Shown here: positions 1 to 6,136 of the stretch, one piece after another
Layout of the letters: every line of letters starts with the position of its first letter
How positions within the stretch are numbered: the stretch's first letter is position 1
Program-made: the position numbers and the translations under genes
Notes under the pieces: generated by a model
The model's input: the letters and a program-made list of their open reading frames with translations, nothing else
Database searches by the model: none
Told to the model about the DNA's origin: nothing
Origin: Candidatus Aerophobota bacterium
GTDB lineage: Bacteria > Aerophobota > Aerophobia > Aerophobales > B3-G15
Reading direction: 5' to 3'
Assembly: GCA_003648845.1 (NCBI GenBank)
Contig: QMQA01000008.1
Span: 1-13,308 of the forward strand
Length of the DNA stretch: 13,308 nucleotides

Positions 1-68
1 AAGAAATAGAATTTACACCGGTTCGAACTGTTGAAGAAGCTATTCATGAAGGGTTAAAGGAGGGGTAA
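1..68 (+). CDS. radA: Probable RadA, C-terminal end only (partial)
   Basis: The first bases hold an open frame (read from base 3) that ends with TAA at 66-68 and encodes 21 residues, including the stretch TPVRTVEEAIHEGL. A short tail of this kind (V-x-T-V-x-E-A-I) fits the C-terminus of RadA/Sms, the Lon-like DNA-recombination ATPase that lies directly upstream of disA in many Gram-positive bacteria. The name rests mainly on this gene order, because too little protein is visible to show any RadA motif. The stop lies right beside the disA start, and the disA ribosome-binding site is inside this gene's last codons, so the two are probably translated together. Confidence 0.55.
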   Translation, partial: EIEFTPVRTVEEAIHEGLKEG

Positions 69-1130
69 TTGGCCCTAAAGAAAGATTTTAACGAGGAATT
101 TTTAAAACTGTTAAAACTTATATCTCCTGGAACCGATCTTAGAGAAGGACTGGAGATAATTCTCCAAAGGGGGACGGGAGGACTCATTGTTATTGGTGAT
201 AACGAAAAAGTGCTAAGCCTTATAGATGGAGGGTTCCAGGTAAACTCCCCTCTTACTCCTGCTGCTCTTGCTGAACTTGCCAAAATGGATGGAGCTATAA
301 TTTTGTCTCGTGATGCTAAAAAGATACTTTACGCTAACACTCAGCTTATACCTGATTATCTAATTCCCACTGAAGAAAGAGGAACAAGGCACAGAAGTGC
401 AAATAGAATGGCCAAACAAACAGGTTGCCCCGTAATTGCTATCTCCGAGACAAGAAATATAATAACCCTTTATCAGGGGGAGAACAAGTATGTATTAAAA
501 CCTATCTCAGAACTTCTGCGCAGGTCTGCTCAAGCAATCCAGACTATGGAGAAGTACAGCACGGCTTTTAATGAAGCTTTAGCTGAATTAGATATAATGG
601 AATTTAAAAACGAAGTCAGGCTCTTCCATGTGGTAAACGTTGTTCAAAAAGGGGAAGTTATAAAGAGGATAAAGGAGGAGGTAGAGCGATATATTATAGA
701 GTTAGGAGAAGAGGCAAGACTGGTGGAAATACAATTTAAGGAAATACTGGGAGGATGTATTGAAGAAACAGGAAAGGTAATTATGGATTATGCCAGAGAT
801 GATGTTAAACACACAACGGAAAAACTGGATTCACTTGATTTAAATCAACTTCTTGAGACAGAAACTATTCTGGAGAGTTTAGGATACGAACCAACACCGG
901 AAAGTCTGGATCTTGTTGTCTTTCCAAAAGGCTACAGGGTTCTGTCCAAGATACCACGTCTACCTAAAGTAGTTATAGATAATGTCGTCAGCTCCTTTGG
1001 CAGTCTTTATAATATTATGAAGGCCACTCCACTGGAGCTAACGGAAATTAACGAAGTGGGAGAAAAAAGAGCAAACACTATTAAAGTGGAACTGGAGAGG
1101 TTAAGAGATAGGGCTCTGGTAAGAGGTTGA
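69..1130 (+). CDS. disA: DNA integrity scanning protein DisA (diadenylate cyclase)
   Basis: DisA condenses two ATP into the second messenger c-di-AMP and scans DNA for branched structures. The 353-residue length is normal for the family. The N-terminal DAC domain (about residues 1-140) carries the DGA motif at 74-76 and the GTRHR motif at 105-109, followed by SANRMAKQTGCPVIAISE, the expected nucleotide-binding and catalytic signature, so the cyclase should be active. A helical linker follows, and the last 60 residues form the helix-hairpin-helix DNA-binding domain (FGSLYNIMKATPLELTEINEVGEKRA). The start is TTG at 69, chosen because AAAGGAGGGG (56-65) lies just upstream and the family N-terminus aligns there; no ATG lies nearby in frame. 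It follows the probable radA by 0 nt and precedes the PIN-TRAM gene by 37 nt. Confidence 0.96.
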   Translation: MALKKDFNEEFLKLLKLISPGTDLREGLEIILQRGTGGLIVIGDNEKVLSLIDGGFQVNSPLTPAALAELAKMDGAIILSRDAKKILYANTQLIPDYLIPTEERGTRHRSANRMAKQTGCPVIAISETRNIITLYQGENKYVLKPISELLRRSAQAIQTMEKYSTAFNEALAELDIMEFKNEVRLFHVVNVVQKGEVIKRIKEEVERYIIELGEEARLVEIQFKEILGGCIEETGKVIMDYARDDVKHTTEKLDSLDLNQLLETETILESLGYEPTPESLDLVVFPKGYRVLSKIPRLPKVVIDNVVSSFGSLYNIMKATPLELTEINEVGEKRANTIKVELERLRDRALVRG

Positions 1131-1167
1131 TTTACCAATATCAAATAAATACTGGAGGAAATAATCG

Positions 1168-2202
1168 ATGAGTTTTGAACAAATAAGGCTACGCATACTA
1201 TTTATCATTCTGGTAGCTACTATCTGTTATGGAGTAGCTTTTAATCTGGGGAAAAATCCCTGGATTTATACATTTATTGGCGGATGGATAGCTACCATAG
1301 TTGTTATTGCAGAAAGAGGTTTAACAAAAGTTTCTATGAGAAAGCTGGTGAGTGGTGGAATAGGGCTGGCAATGGGATTGATAATAGCAAATCTAATTGC
1401 TTATCCTCTTTTGCTTATAACTAATTTAAAACCGCTTTCTCCCTGGGTCCTGCTTGCTGCAAACTTTGTATGTGCCTCTGTTGGGTTAACTGTTGGCTTA
1501 AAAAGAGAGGGAGATATATTTGACTTTTTCTCTTATATCACTGGTAAAAAAGCGCAGACTCAGCCAGAGGGGTATAAGATTCTTGATACATCAGTAATAA
1601 TTGATGGCAGAATAGCCGAAATTTGCGAAACAGATTTTATAGAGGGAGTGCTGGTTATACCTCAATTTGTTCTGGCTGAGGTGCAACAAATCGCAGACTC
1701 ACCTTCCTCCACCAAGAGAGCTCGAGGAAAAAGAGGACTGGATATTGTAAACAGACTTCAAAATCAAGAGTCTGTGCCTGTACAGATAGTGGATACCGAT
1801 TTTCCCAATGTTTCCGGAGTTGACAATAAACTTCTCCGTCTGGCAAAAAGCATGGGGGCTAAAATTGTGACCAACGATTATAACCTCAAGAAAGTAGCCA
1901 AAATACAGGATATAAAGGTTTTGAATATCAATGAGCTTGCTACAGCTCTGAAACCGGTTCTTCTTCCAGGAGAATCCTTAAGGATAAATATCATTAAGGA
2001 AGGTGAAAATCCCAATCAAGGGATAGCCTACTTAGAAGATGGAACAATGGTTGTAGTAGAAGGAGGTAAAAAGTATATAGGAAAAGAGGTGGAGGTAACA
2101 GTTACATCTGTTTTGCAAACCACGACCGGAAAAATGATCTTTACTGAAGTCAGGGAAGAGAGCGAAAAGGAGAAGAAGAGGTTCCGGAGTAAAAATAAGT
2201 GA
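1168..2202 (+). CDS. Membrane-anchored PIN-TRAM domain protein (YacL family)
   Basis: This 344-residue protein belongs to the YacL-type family usually found beside disA. The first 110 residues hold about four hydrophobic membrane segments (roughly 8-27, 33-48, 62-85 and 92-110). A cytoplasmic PIN nuclease-like domain follows (about 137-258), opening with [12 protein letters not shown]. Acidic residues D140, E171, D219 and D237 are in the places expected for metal binding, so RNase activity is plausible but not shown. A TRAM nucleic-acid-binding domain covers about 266-326 and a highly charged tail ends the protein. The ATG at 1168 has GGAGG at 1154-1158. The stop overlaps the ispD start in a GTGA junction, implying translational coupling. 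The role in cells is not established; proposed roles are RNA processing linked to the membrane. Confidence 0.9.
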   Translation: MSFEQIRLRILFIILVATICYGVAFNLGKNPWIYTFIGGWIATIVVIAERGLTKVSMRKLVSGGIGLAMGLIIANLIAYPLLLITNLKPLSPWVLLAANFVCASVGLTVGLKREGDIFDFFSYITGKKAQTQPEGYKILDTSVIIDGRIAEICETDFIEGVLVIPQFVLAEVQQIADSPSSTKRARGKRGLDIVNRLQNQESVPVQIVDTDFPNVSGVDNKLLRLAKSMGAKIVTNDYNLKKVAKIQDIKVLNINELATALKPVLLPGESLRINIIKEGENPNQGIAYLEDGTMVVVEGGKKYIGKEVEVTVTSVLQTTTGKMIFTEVREESEKEKKRFRSKNK

Positions 2203-2888
2203 GAGTAGAGGCGGTAATAGTAGGGGCGGGCAAAGGGACAAGATTTGGAAATAACCAGCCCAAGCAGTTCTGCCCTATAGCAGGAAAGCCCATTCTGGAT
2301 TGGACTTTACATCGATTTGAGGTGTGTCCTCTGGTGGACGCTATTATTTTGGTAGTTCCTGAAGGAATGAAGGAAGAGACAAAAAAAAGGCTTTCTTTGT
2401 CCAGGTACAGGAAGTTAAAAAAGGTTACAGAAGGGGGAGAGGAAAGAACAGACTCGGTATACCAGGGTTTGATCTGTGTGGATGAGGACACACAGGTGGT
2501 CTTAATACATGATGGAGTACGTCCTCTGGTTTCTTTATCTCTTATCAACTCGGTCATAAGGCAAACCGAAATTTATGAAGCAGTGGTACCAGGAGTTCCC
2601 GTAAAGGAAACCGTCAAAGAAAAAGATGGACAGGGCCTTGTGATAAAGACCTTGCCCAGAAACAGAGTTTATCTAATTCAAACCCCTCAGGGCTTTAAAT
2701 ATCAGCTTATAAAAGAAGCCCATCAGATGGCCAGATCCTTGAACTGGAAGACAAGTGATGATGCCGGGCTTCTGGAGAAACTGGGCAAAAAAGTGAAGAT
2801 AATTCCCGGGGAGGAAAGCAATATAAAAATTACCACCTTTTTTGACTTCAAGCTTGCCGAAATTTTATTAAAAGAAGAAAAAATATGA
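2199..2888 (+). CDS. ispD: 2-C-methyl-D-erythritol 4-phosphate cytidylyltransferase
   Basis: IspD transfers CMP from CTP to methylerythritol phosphate, the third step of the MEP isoprenoid pathway. The 229-residue protein shows the family motifs in order: the nucleotide loop GAGKGTRFG at 9-17 with catalytic R15, K22 in [13 protein letters not shown] at 79-87, HDGVRPLVS from 104, [25 protein letters not shown], and a closing [14 protein letters not shown]. All residues expected for activity are present. The start is GTG at 2199, overlapping the stop of the upstream gene by 4 nt (GTGA); the purine-rich end of that gene (AAAAGGAGAAGAAGAGG) supplies the ribosome-binding region. The ATGA overlap with ispF downstream keeps the two consecutive-family enzymes coupled. 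ispE, which acts between them, is not in this window. Confidence 0.96.
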   Translation: MRVEAVIVGAGKGTRFGNNQPKQFCPIAGKPILDWTLHRFEVCPLVDAIILVVPEGMKEETKKRLSLSRYRKLKKVTEGGEERTDSVYQGLICVDEDTQVVLIHDGVRPLVSLSLINSVIRQTEIYEAVVPGVPVKETVKEKDGQGLVIKTLPRNRVYLIQTPQGFKYQLIKEAHQMARSLNWKTSDDAGLLEKLGKKVKIIPGEESNIKITTFFDFKLAEILLKEEKI

Positions 2889-3382
2889 GAGCAGGTATAG
2901 GATATGATATACATCCTTTTTCCCCGGATAGAAAATTAGTTCTGGGAGGTATCCAGATACCTTACAAATCTGGGCTTGCCGGTCACTCTGATGCTGATGT
3001 GCTGGTTCATAGTGTAGCGGATGCCATCTTGGGAGCCTGCGGAGAAAGAGACTTAGGACATCACTTCCCGGATACTGATCCGAAGTATAAAGGGATTTGC
3101 AGTCTACATCTTTTAAGAAAAATTTATAAAATATTAAAAAAAAAGGGGGTTGTAGTAATAAACGTGGATTCAACTATTATAGCACAGGAACCTCTACTCA
3201 GTCCTTATATTTCTCAAATGAAGAATAATATCGCCAGAACTCTTGAAGTAAAGACGGAACAGGTGGGAATAAAAGCTACCAGTCCTGAAGGACTGGGTTT
3301 TCTGGGAGAGAAAAAGGGGATAGCCTGTATATCTGTTGCTATCATTAAAGAACCGAACGCCAATGGGATTAAGAATATATAA
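2885..3382 (+). CDS. ispF: 2-C-methyl-D-erythritol 2,4-cyclodiphosphate synthase
   Basis: IspF cyclises CDP-methylerythritol 2-phosphate into MEcPP with release of CMP; the family forms trimers with the active site at subunit interfaces. The 165-residue protein has metal ligands D8 and H10 in GYDIHPF and H42 in GHSDADVLVHSVADAILGA, then the GHHFPDTDP loop (58-66) and the C-terminal ATSPEGLGFLGEKKGIA signature that contacts the cytidine and diphosphate. All key residues are intact. The ATG at 2885 overlaps the ispD stop (ATGA), with AAAAGAAG just upstream. The 3' end overlaps the proposed cysS start by 20 nt, so it is probably part of the same translationally coupled run. Confidence 0.97.
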   Translation: MRAGIGYDIHPFSPDRKLVLGGIQIPYKSGLAGHSDADVLVHSVADAILGACGERDLGHHFPDTDPKYKGICSLHLLRKIYKILKKKGVVVINVDSTIIAQEPLLSPYISQMKNNIARTLEVKTEQVGIKATSPEGLGFLGEKKGIACISVAIIKEPNANGIKNI

Positions 3383-4841
3383 CAGTTTAACCAGAAAAAA
3401 AGAAAAGTTTTTGCCTCTCAGGGACAACCAGGTACGAATGTATGCCTGTGGTGTAACTCTTTATGACAGGCTTCATCTGGGCCATGCCCGGGCAGCGGTT
3501 ATTTTTGACATGATACGAAGGTATCTTGAATACAGAGGATATGAGGTCATTTATGTCACCAATTTCACTGATGTAGATGACAAAATGATTAAAAGGGCAA
3601 AAGAGCTTGGCGTGACTATATTTGAGCTTGCTGAAAGATTCATTAGTGAATATTTTGACCAGATGGAGAAGCTGGGTGTGAAAAGAGCTAACTACCATCC
3701 CCGGGCCACCGAGCATATAAAAGAGATTATCGATCTTATAAGAAGGCTTGAAGATAAAGGTATTGCTTATGAAGCTGAGGGGGATGTGTTTTTTAGAGTA
3801 AAAAAATTTCCCAGATACGGCAGACTTTCAGGTCAGTCCCTGACCCAGCTTCTTGCCGGAGCAAGAGTAGATGTGGATGAGAAAAAAGAGGACCCTCTTG
3901 ACTTTGCTCTCTGGAAAAAAGCTAAAGAAGGAGAGCCCTTCTGGGATAGTCCCTGGGGAAAGGGAAGGCCTGGATGGCATATTGAATGCTCAGCCATGGC
4001 TATGAGGTATCTGGGAGAGAGCATTGATCTGCATGGAGGGGGTAAGGACCTTATTTTTCCCCATCATGAGAACGAAATAGCTCAATCAGAGGCAGCAACC
4101 GGAAAAGAATTTGCTCGTTTCTGGGTCCACAACGGCCTTGTTACCATGAATGACCAAAAAATGGCTAAATCCACTGGAAATTTTATCACTTTATCTGAGG
4201 CCCTGAAAAATTACGAAGGTGAGACTATCAGGTATTATCTTTTATCTGCTCATTATCGCAGTCCTTTAGAGTACAGTGAGAGTAGTTTAGAAGAGGCATC
4301 CTCCTCCTTAGAGAGAGTCTATAATGTTTTAGACAGGATAGAGGAGATTATTCCCTCCCGAGATAAAAAACTGAACCTTCAAAATGTACCTGAGAAAATA
4401 AAAAAACTATCTGAGAAATTTTTTAACTCTATGGATGATGATTTTAATACTCCTTCTGCTTTTGCCGCTATATTTGAGCTAACAAAGGAGGCTAACGCTA
4501 TTCTGGAGGGCTCCTTAGATCAAAGCTCCAGGGTCAAACTCTGCTACATAGCTGATGAAATAAGAAAAATGGGACAGATACTGGGCCTTTTTCAGAAAAA
4601 AAAGAAACTGGATGATAAGGCGGAAAAACTCCTTCAAATTTTAATAGATATAAGGAATATCCTGCGGAAAGAAAAAAGATGGGACCTGGCTGATACAATC
4701 CGCCAGCGGTTGAGAGAAATAGGAATATCCCTGGAAGATAAAAAAGATAAAACTGTATGGAAAATCACAAAAAGGGGACAGGTTACTTTTATTTCTCCCG
4801 GGAAACTGGATAGCCAAACCTGGACAGTTGCTGAAAAATAA
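3363..4841 (+). CDS. cysS: Cysteinyl-tRNA synthetase
   Basis: CysRS charges tRNA-Cys with cysteine and is a class I synthetase. The catalytic Rossmann domain shows HLGHAR at 38-43 (HIGH motif) and KMAKS at 266-270, a variant of the usual KMSKS. The four zinc ligands that read cysteine are present: C29, C209, H234 and E238. A DALR-type helical domain follows, then WDLADTIRQRLREIGISLED, the conserved C-terminal motif. About 20 further residues after the usual end give 492 residues, slightly longer than typical. I place the start at ATG 3363 because MGLRIYNSLTRKKEKF matches the normal family N-terminus; an in-frame ATG at 3336 would add nine residues unlike the family. No strong ribosome-binding site is visible, so translation may depend on coupling to ispF. 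Confidence 0.95.
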   Translation: MGLRIYNSLTRKKEKFLPLRDNQVRMYACGVTLYDRLHLGHARAAVIFDMIRRYLEYRGYEVIYVTNFTDVDDKMIKRAKELGVTIFELAERFISEYFDQMEKLGVKRANYHPRATEHIKEIIDLIRRLEDKGIAYEAEGDVFFRVKKFPRYGRLSGQSLTQLLAGARVDVDEKKEDPLDFALWKKAKEGEPFWDSPWGKGRPGWHIECSAMAMRYLGESIDLHGGGKDLIFPHHENEIAQSEAATGKEFARFWVHNGLVTMNDQKMAKSTGNFITLSEALKNYEGETIRYYLLSAHYRSPLEYSESSLEEASSSLERVYNVLDRIEEIIPSRDKKLNLQNVPEKIKKLSEKFFNSMDDDFNTPSAFAAIFELTKEANAILEGSLDQSSRVKLCYIADEIRKMGQILGLFQKKKKLDDKAEKLLQILIDIRNILRKEKRWDLADTIRQRLREIGISLEDKKDKTVWKITKRGQVTFISPGKLDSQTWTVAEK

Positions 4842-4848
4842 TTAAATT
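4821..4848 (+). promoter_or_regulatory. Possible sigma-70 promoter for tRNA-Thr
   Basis: TGGACA (4821-4826, 5 of 6 to the -35 consensus) and TAAATT (4843-4848, 4 of 6 to the -10) are separated by 16 nt of AT-rich sequence at the end of cysS, with transcription expected to begin a few bases before the mature tRNA. In AT-rich DNA such a match can occur by chance, and read-through from cysS is equally possible. Confidence 0.3.
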
Positions 4849-4859
4849 AATATGAGGAT

Positions 4860-4934
4860 GCTGGCGTAGCTCAACGGCAGAGCAGCTGATTTGTAATCAG
4901 CAGGTTGGGGGTTCAAGTCCCTCCGCCAGCTCCA
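4860..4934 (+). tRNA. tRNA-Thr (anticodon UGU)
   Basis: A complete cloverleaf can be folded by eye. The acceptor stem pairs GCTGGCG (4860-4866) with CGCCAGC (4924-4930). The D arm contains GCTC...GAGC. The anticodon stem pairs GCTGA with TCAGC around the loop TTTGTAA, giving anticodon TGT, which reads the threonine codon ACA. The T arm has the GGTTCAAGTCC sequence with the TTCAA signature. The discriminator is T (4931) and the CCA end is encoded (4932-4934). The gene begins 18 nt after cysS on the same strand and is the last gene of the plus-strand unit. No intrinsic terminator is visible after it. Confidence 0.97.
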
Positions 4935-4959
4935 TTTAGACTTGATTATTTAAGCTTAA
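4935..4959. other. Convergent gene junction without visible terminator
   Basis: Only 25 nt separate the tRNA-Thr 3' end from the stop codon of the convergent cupin gene. The only structure is the 10-nt palindrome TTAAGCTTAA (4950-4959), too short and GC-poor for an intrinsic terminator, and there is no T-tract. Transcripts from both sides probably overlap here or end by Rho or inside the opposite gene. Confidence 0.6.
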
Positions 4960-5268
4960 TTACTGGCGAGGCGGTGAAAAAACCTCCACCATCTTAGAAT
5001 CTTCAAGAAACTGGTAGGAGTGTTCCTCGTTTGCTGGAATTAAATAACTATCACCCTCATCAACAAAATACTTCCTCTCATTTATCATCAGCTCAAATCT
5101 TCCTGAAAGACAATATCCTGCCTGCTCGTTTGGGTGTTTATGGGAGATGACCTTATCACCTCTTTTAAACTGCATCAGCGTCACCATCATCCGTTCGCCA
5201 ACAGCGCCAAGCAAAAAATGAAATCCCCGAAACTCTTTCCTCTTAAAATCTTTTTTCTTGACTAACAT
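4960..5268 (-). CDS. Small cupin-domain protein
   Basis: The product is a single-domain cupin of 102 residues, a double-stranded beta-helix fold. Motif 1 reads HKHPNEQAGYCLSGRFEL, giving likely metal ligands H43, H45 and E48 or Q49; motif 2 reads GDSYLIPANEEHSY with H83 as the last ligand. This pattern is common to many small metal-binding cupins and to sugar or small-molecule sensors, so no substrate can be named. I choose ATG at 5268 rather than the GTG at 5274 because AAAGAGGTG lies at the right distance from the ATG, while the GTG would fall inside that site. It is the last gene of the minus-strand unit, 36 nt after the DUF218 gene and converging with tRNA-Thr. Confidence 0.85.
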   Translation of the reverse strand: MLVKKKDFKRKEFRGFHFLLGAVGERMMVTLMQFKRGDKVISHKHPNEQAGYCLSGRFELMINERKYFVDEGDSYLIPANEEHSYQFLEDSKMVEVFSPPRQ

Positions 5269-5304
5269 ATCCACCTCTTTTCATAAAATAAAAAGATAAA
5301 TTTA

Positions 5305-5931
5305 TTAAATCCTGCCGGTATATCGGTACCAGGCAAGAGCCAAAAATTCATGCACAAGCAAACTTATATTTCTCAAACTCTGATAAAGCCCATAAGTATA
5401 TATTTCACTATTTTTTACCGGTGCCGGCAAAACTTTAATTCCTTGCCTTCTAAAACAAAAAAGCGCCCTTTTTATATGATAAGGAGAGGTTACTAAAATT
5501 ACTTTTTCTTCAATTCCATATCGGGAAAGGATTTTTTTGGTATAGATAGCATTTTCATGAGTATTTAAGGAATTATCCTCTTTTATAACAGCTTCAGGAG
5601 GGATGCCTTCATTTAAAGCCATCTTATACATCTGGTCCGCTTCTAACTTCCCGTTGACCTCATCTCCTCCGCTCAGAATAAGATAATCCCCGAAACCTAA
5701 TTTAAACAGAAAAACTCCATACCTGACTCTTTCACGGGTACTTATCCCCAGACTCCCATCAGACTTTAATCCCCCTCCTAAAACTACAATAGCCTTAGCA
5801 GGATGAACATTTTCCTCTACGTTTAACACCTGGGTAAGTTTATATTGAGTAAAAGGAAGGTAAAGAATGCCAAAAACTATTAAAACTGTTACTCCTGTAC
5901 CGAAAAATATCTTTTTTAACTTTTTGCCCAT
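5305..5931 (-). CDS. Membrane-anchored DUF218 (YdcF/SanA-like) protein
   Basis: The 208-residue protein begins with a short basic stretch (MGKKLKK) and one hydrophobic segment (about 9-27), predicting a membrane anchor with the rest outside the cytoplasm. The DUF218 domain (about 46-190) shows IVVLGGG at 48-54, LSGGD at 86-90, E98, NTHENA at 123-128 and TSPYHIKRA at 148-156, the recurring motifs of the YdcF/SanA/ElyC group. Members have been linked to envelope integrity and peptidoglycan or surface-polysaccharide metabolism, but the chemistry is unsettled. The start is uncertain: ATG 5931 lacks a clear ribosome-binding site, yet upstream in-frame alternatives (ATG at about 6003 or TTG at 6030) overlap the amidohydrolase fragment in another frame and also lack one. 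The gene probably belongs to the transcript that begins farther upstream. Confidence 0.82.
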   Translation of the reverse strand: MGKKLKKIFFGTGVTVLIVFGILYLPFTQYKLTQVLNVEENVHPAKAIVVLGGGLKSDGSLGISTRERVRYGVFLFKLGFGDYLILSGGDEVNGKLEADQMYKMALNEGIPPEAVIKEDNSLNTHENAIYTKKILSRYGIEEKVILVTSPYHIKRALFCFRRQGIKVLPAPVKNSEIYTYGLYQSLRNISLLVHEFLALAWYRYTGRI

Positions 5932-5977
5932 ACCAATATTTTGCTTGCGTATGTTTTTAAAATAAAAGTAAAAAAGC

Positions 5978-6136
5978 TCAGGAGATAAGATCTGAGGAAG
6001 CATAATGAGGAAAAAGATAGAAAATGTCAAGAGATAAGCTTAAGCGCTCCTCTTCAAGAATAAAGTGCTCATGGGTATCTACCAGAGGTATTTTCTCTAT
6101 TTCTTCCCCGAGCTCCTGGAATAAACTTTTACCCAT
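5978..6136 (-). pseudogene. Amidohydrolase-family N-terminal remnant
   Basis: A 52-codon frame starts with ATG at 6136, immediately after the alaS stop (TAA-ATG), with AAAGGAG at a good distance inside the end of alaS. It encodes MGKSLFQELGEEIEKIPLVD followed by THEHF, and later a stretch FYLFPHYASSDLIS before TGA at 5978-5980. The IPLVDTHEHF segment matches the start of TIM-barrel amidohydrolases, where the two histidines of HxH bind the catalytic metal, and a complete enzyme would continue for several hundred residues. Here the frame stops and the DUF218 gene begins about 46 nt later, so the rest seems to have been deleted. The reading is by eye. A real 52-residue peptide cannot be excluded, but it could not form a barrel. 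Confidence 0.68.

Noticed and set aside
3336..3362. ATG at 3336 as the cysS start, giving nine extra residues and a 47-nt overlap with ispF
   Set aside because: CysRS proteins normally begin with the L-x-I-Y-N-x-L-x-R-K segment, which lies right after ATG 3363; the extra residues are simply ispF sequence in another frame and have no ribosome-binding site.
4950..4959. Palindrome TTAAGCTTAA as a terminator or protein-binding site
   Set aside because: Ten AT-rich bases with no loop and no T-run; likely to occur by chance in this composition.
5269..5274. GTG at 5274 as the cupin start
   Set aside because: It would be part of the AAAGAGGTG ribosome-binding site that serves ATG 5268.
5932..6030. 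Extended DUF218 protein from TTG 6030 with an extra hydrophobic N-terminus
   Set aside because: This extension is the amidohydrolase remnant read in another frame, and there is no ribosome-binding site in front of the TTG.
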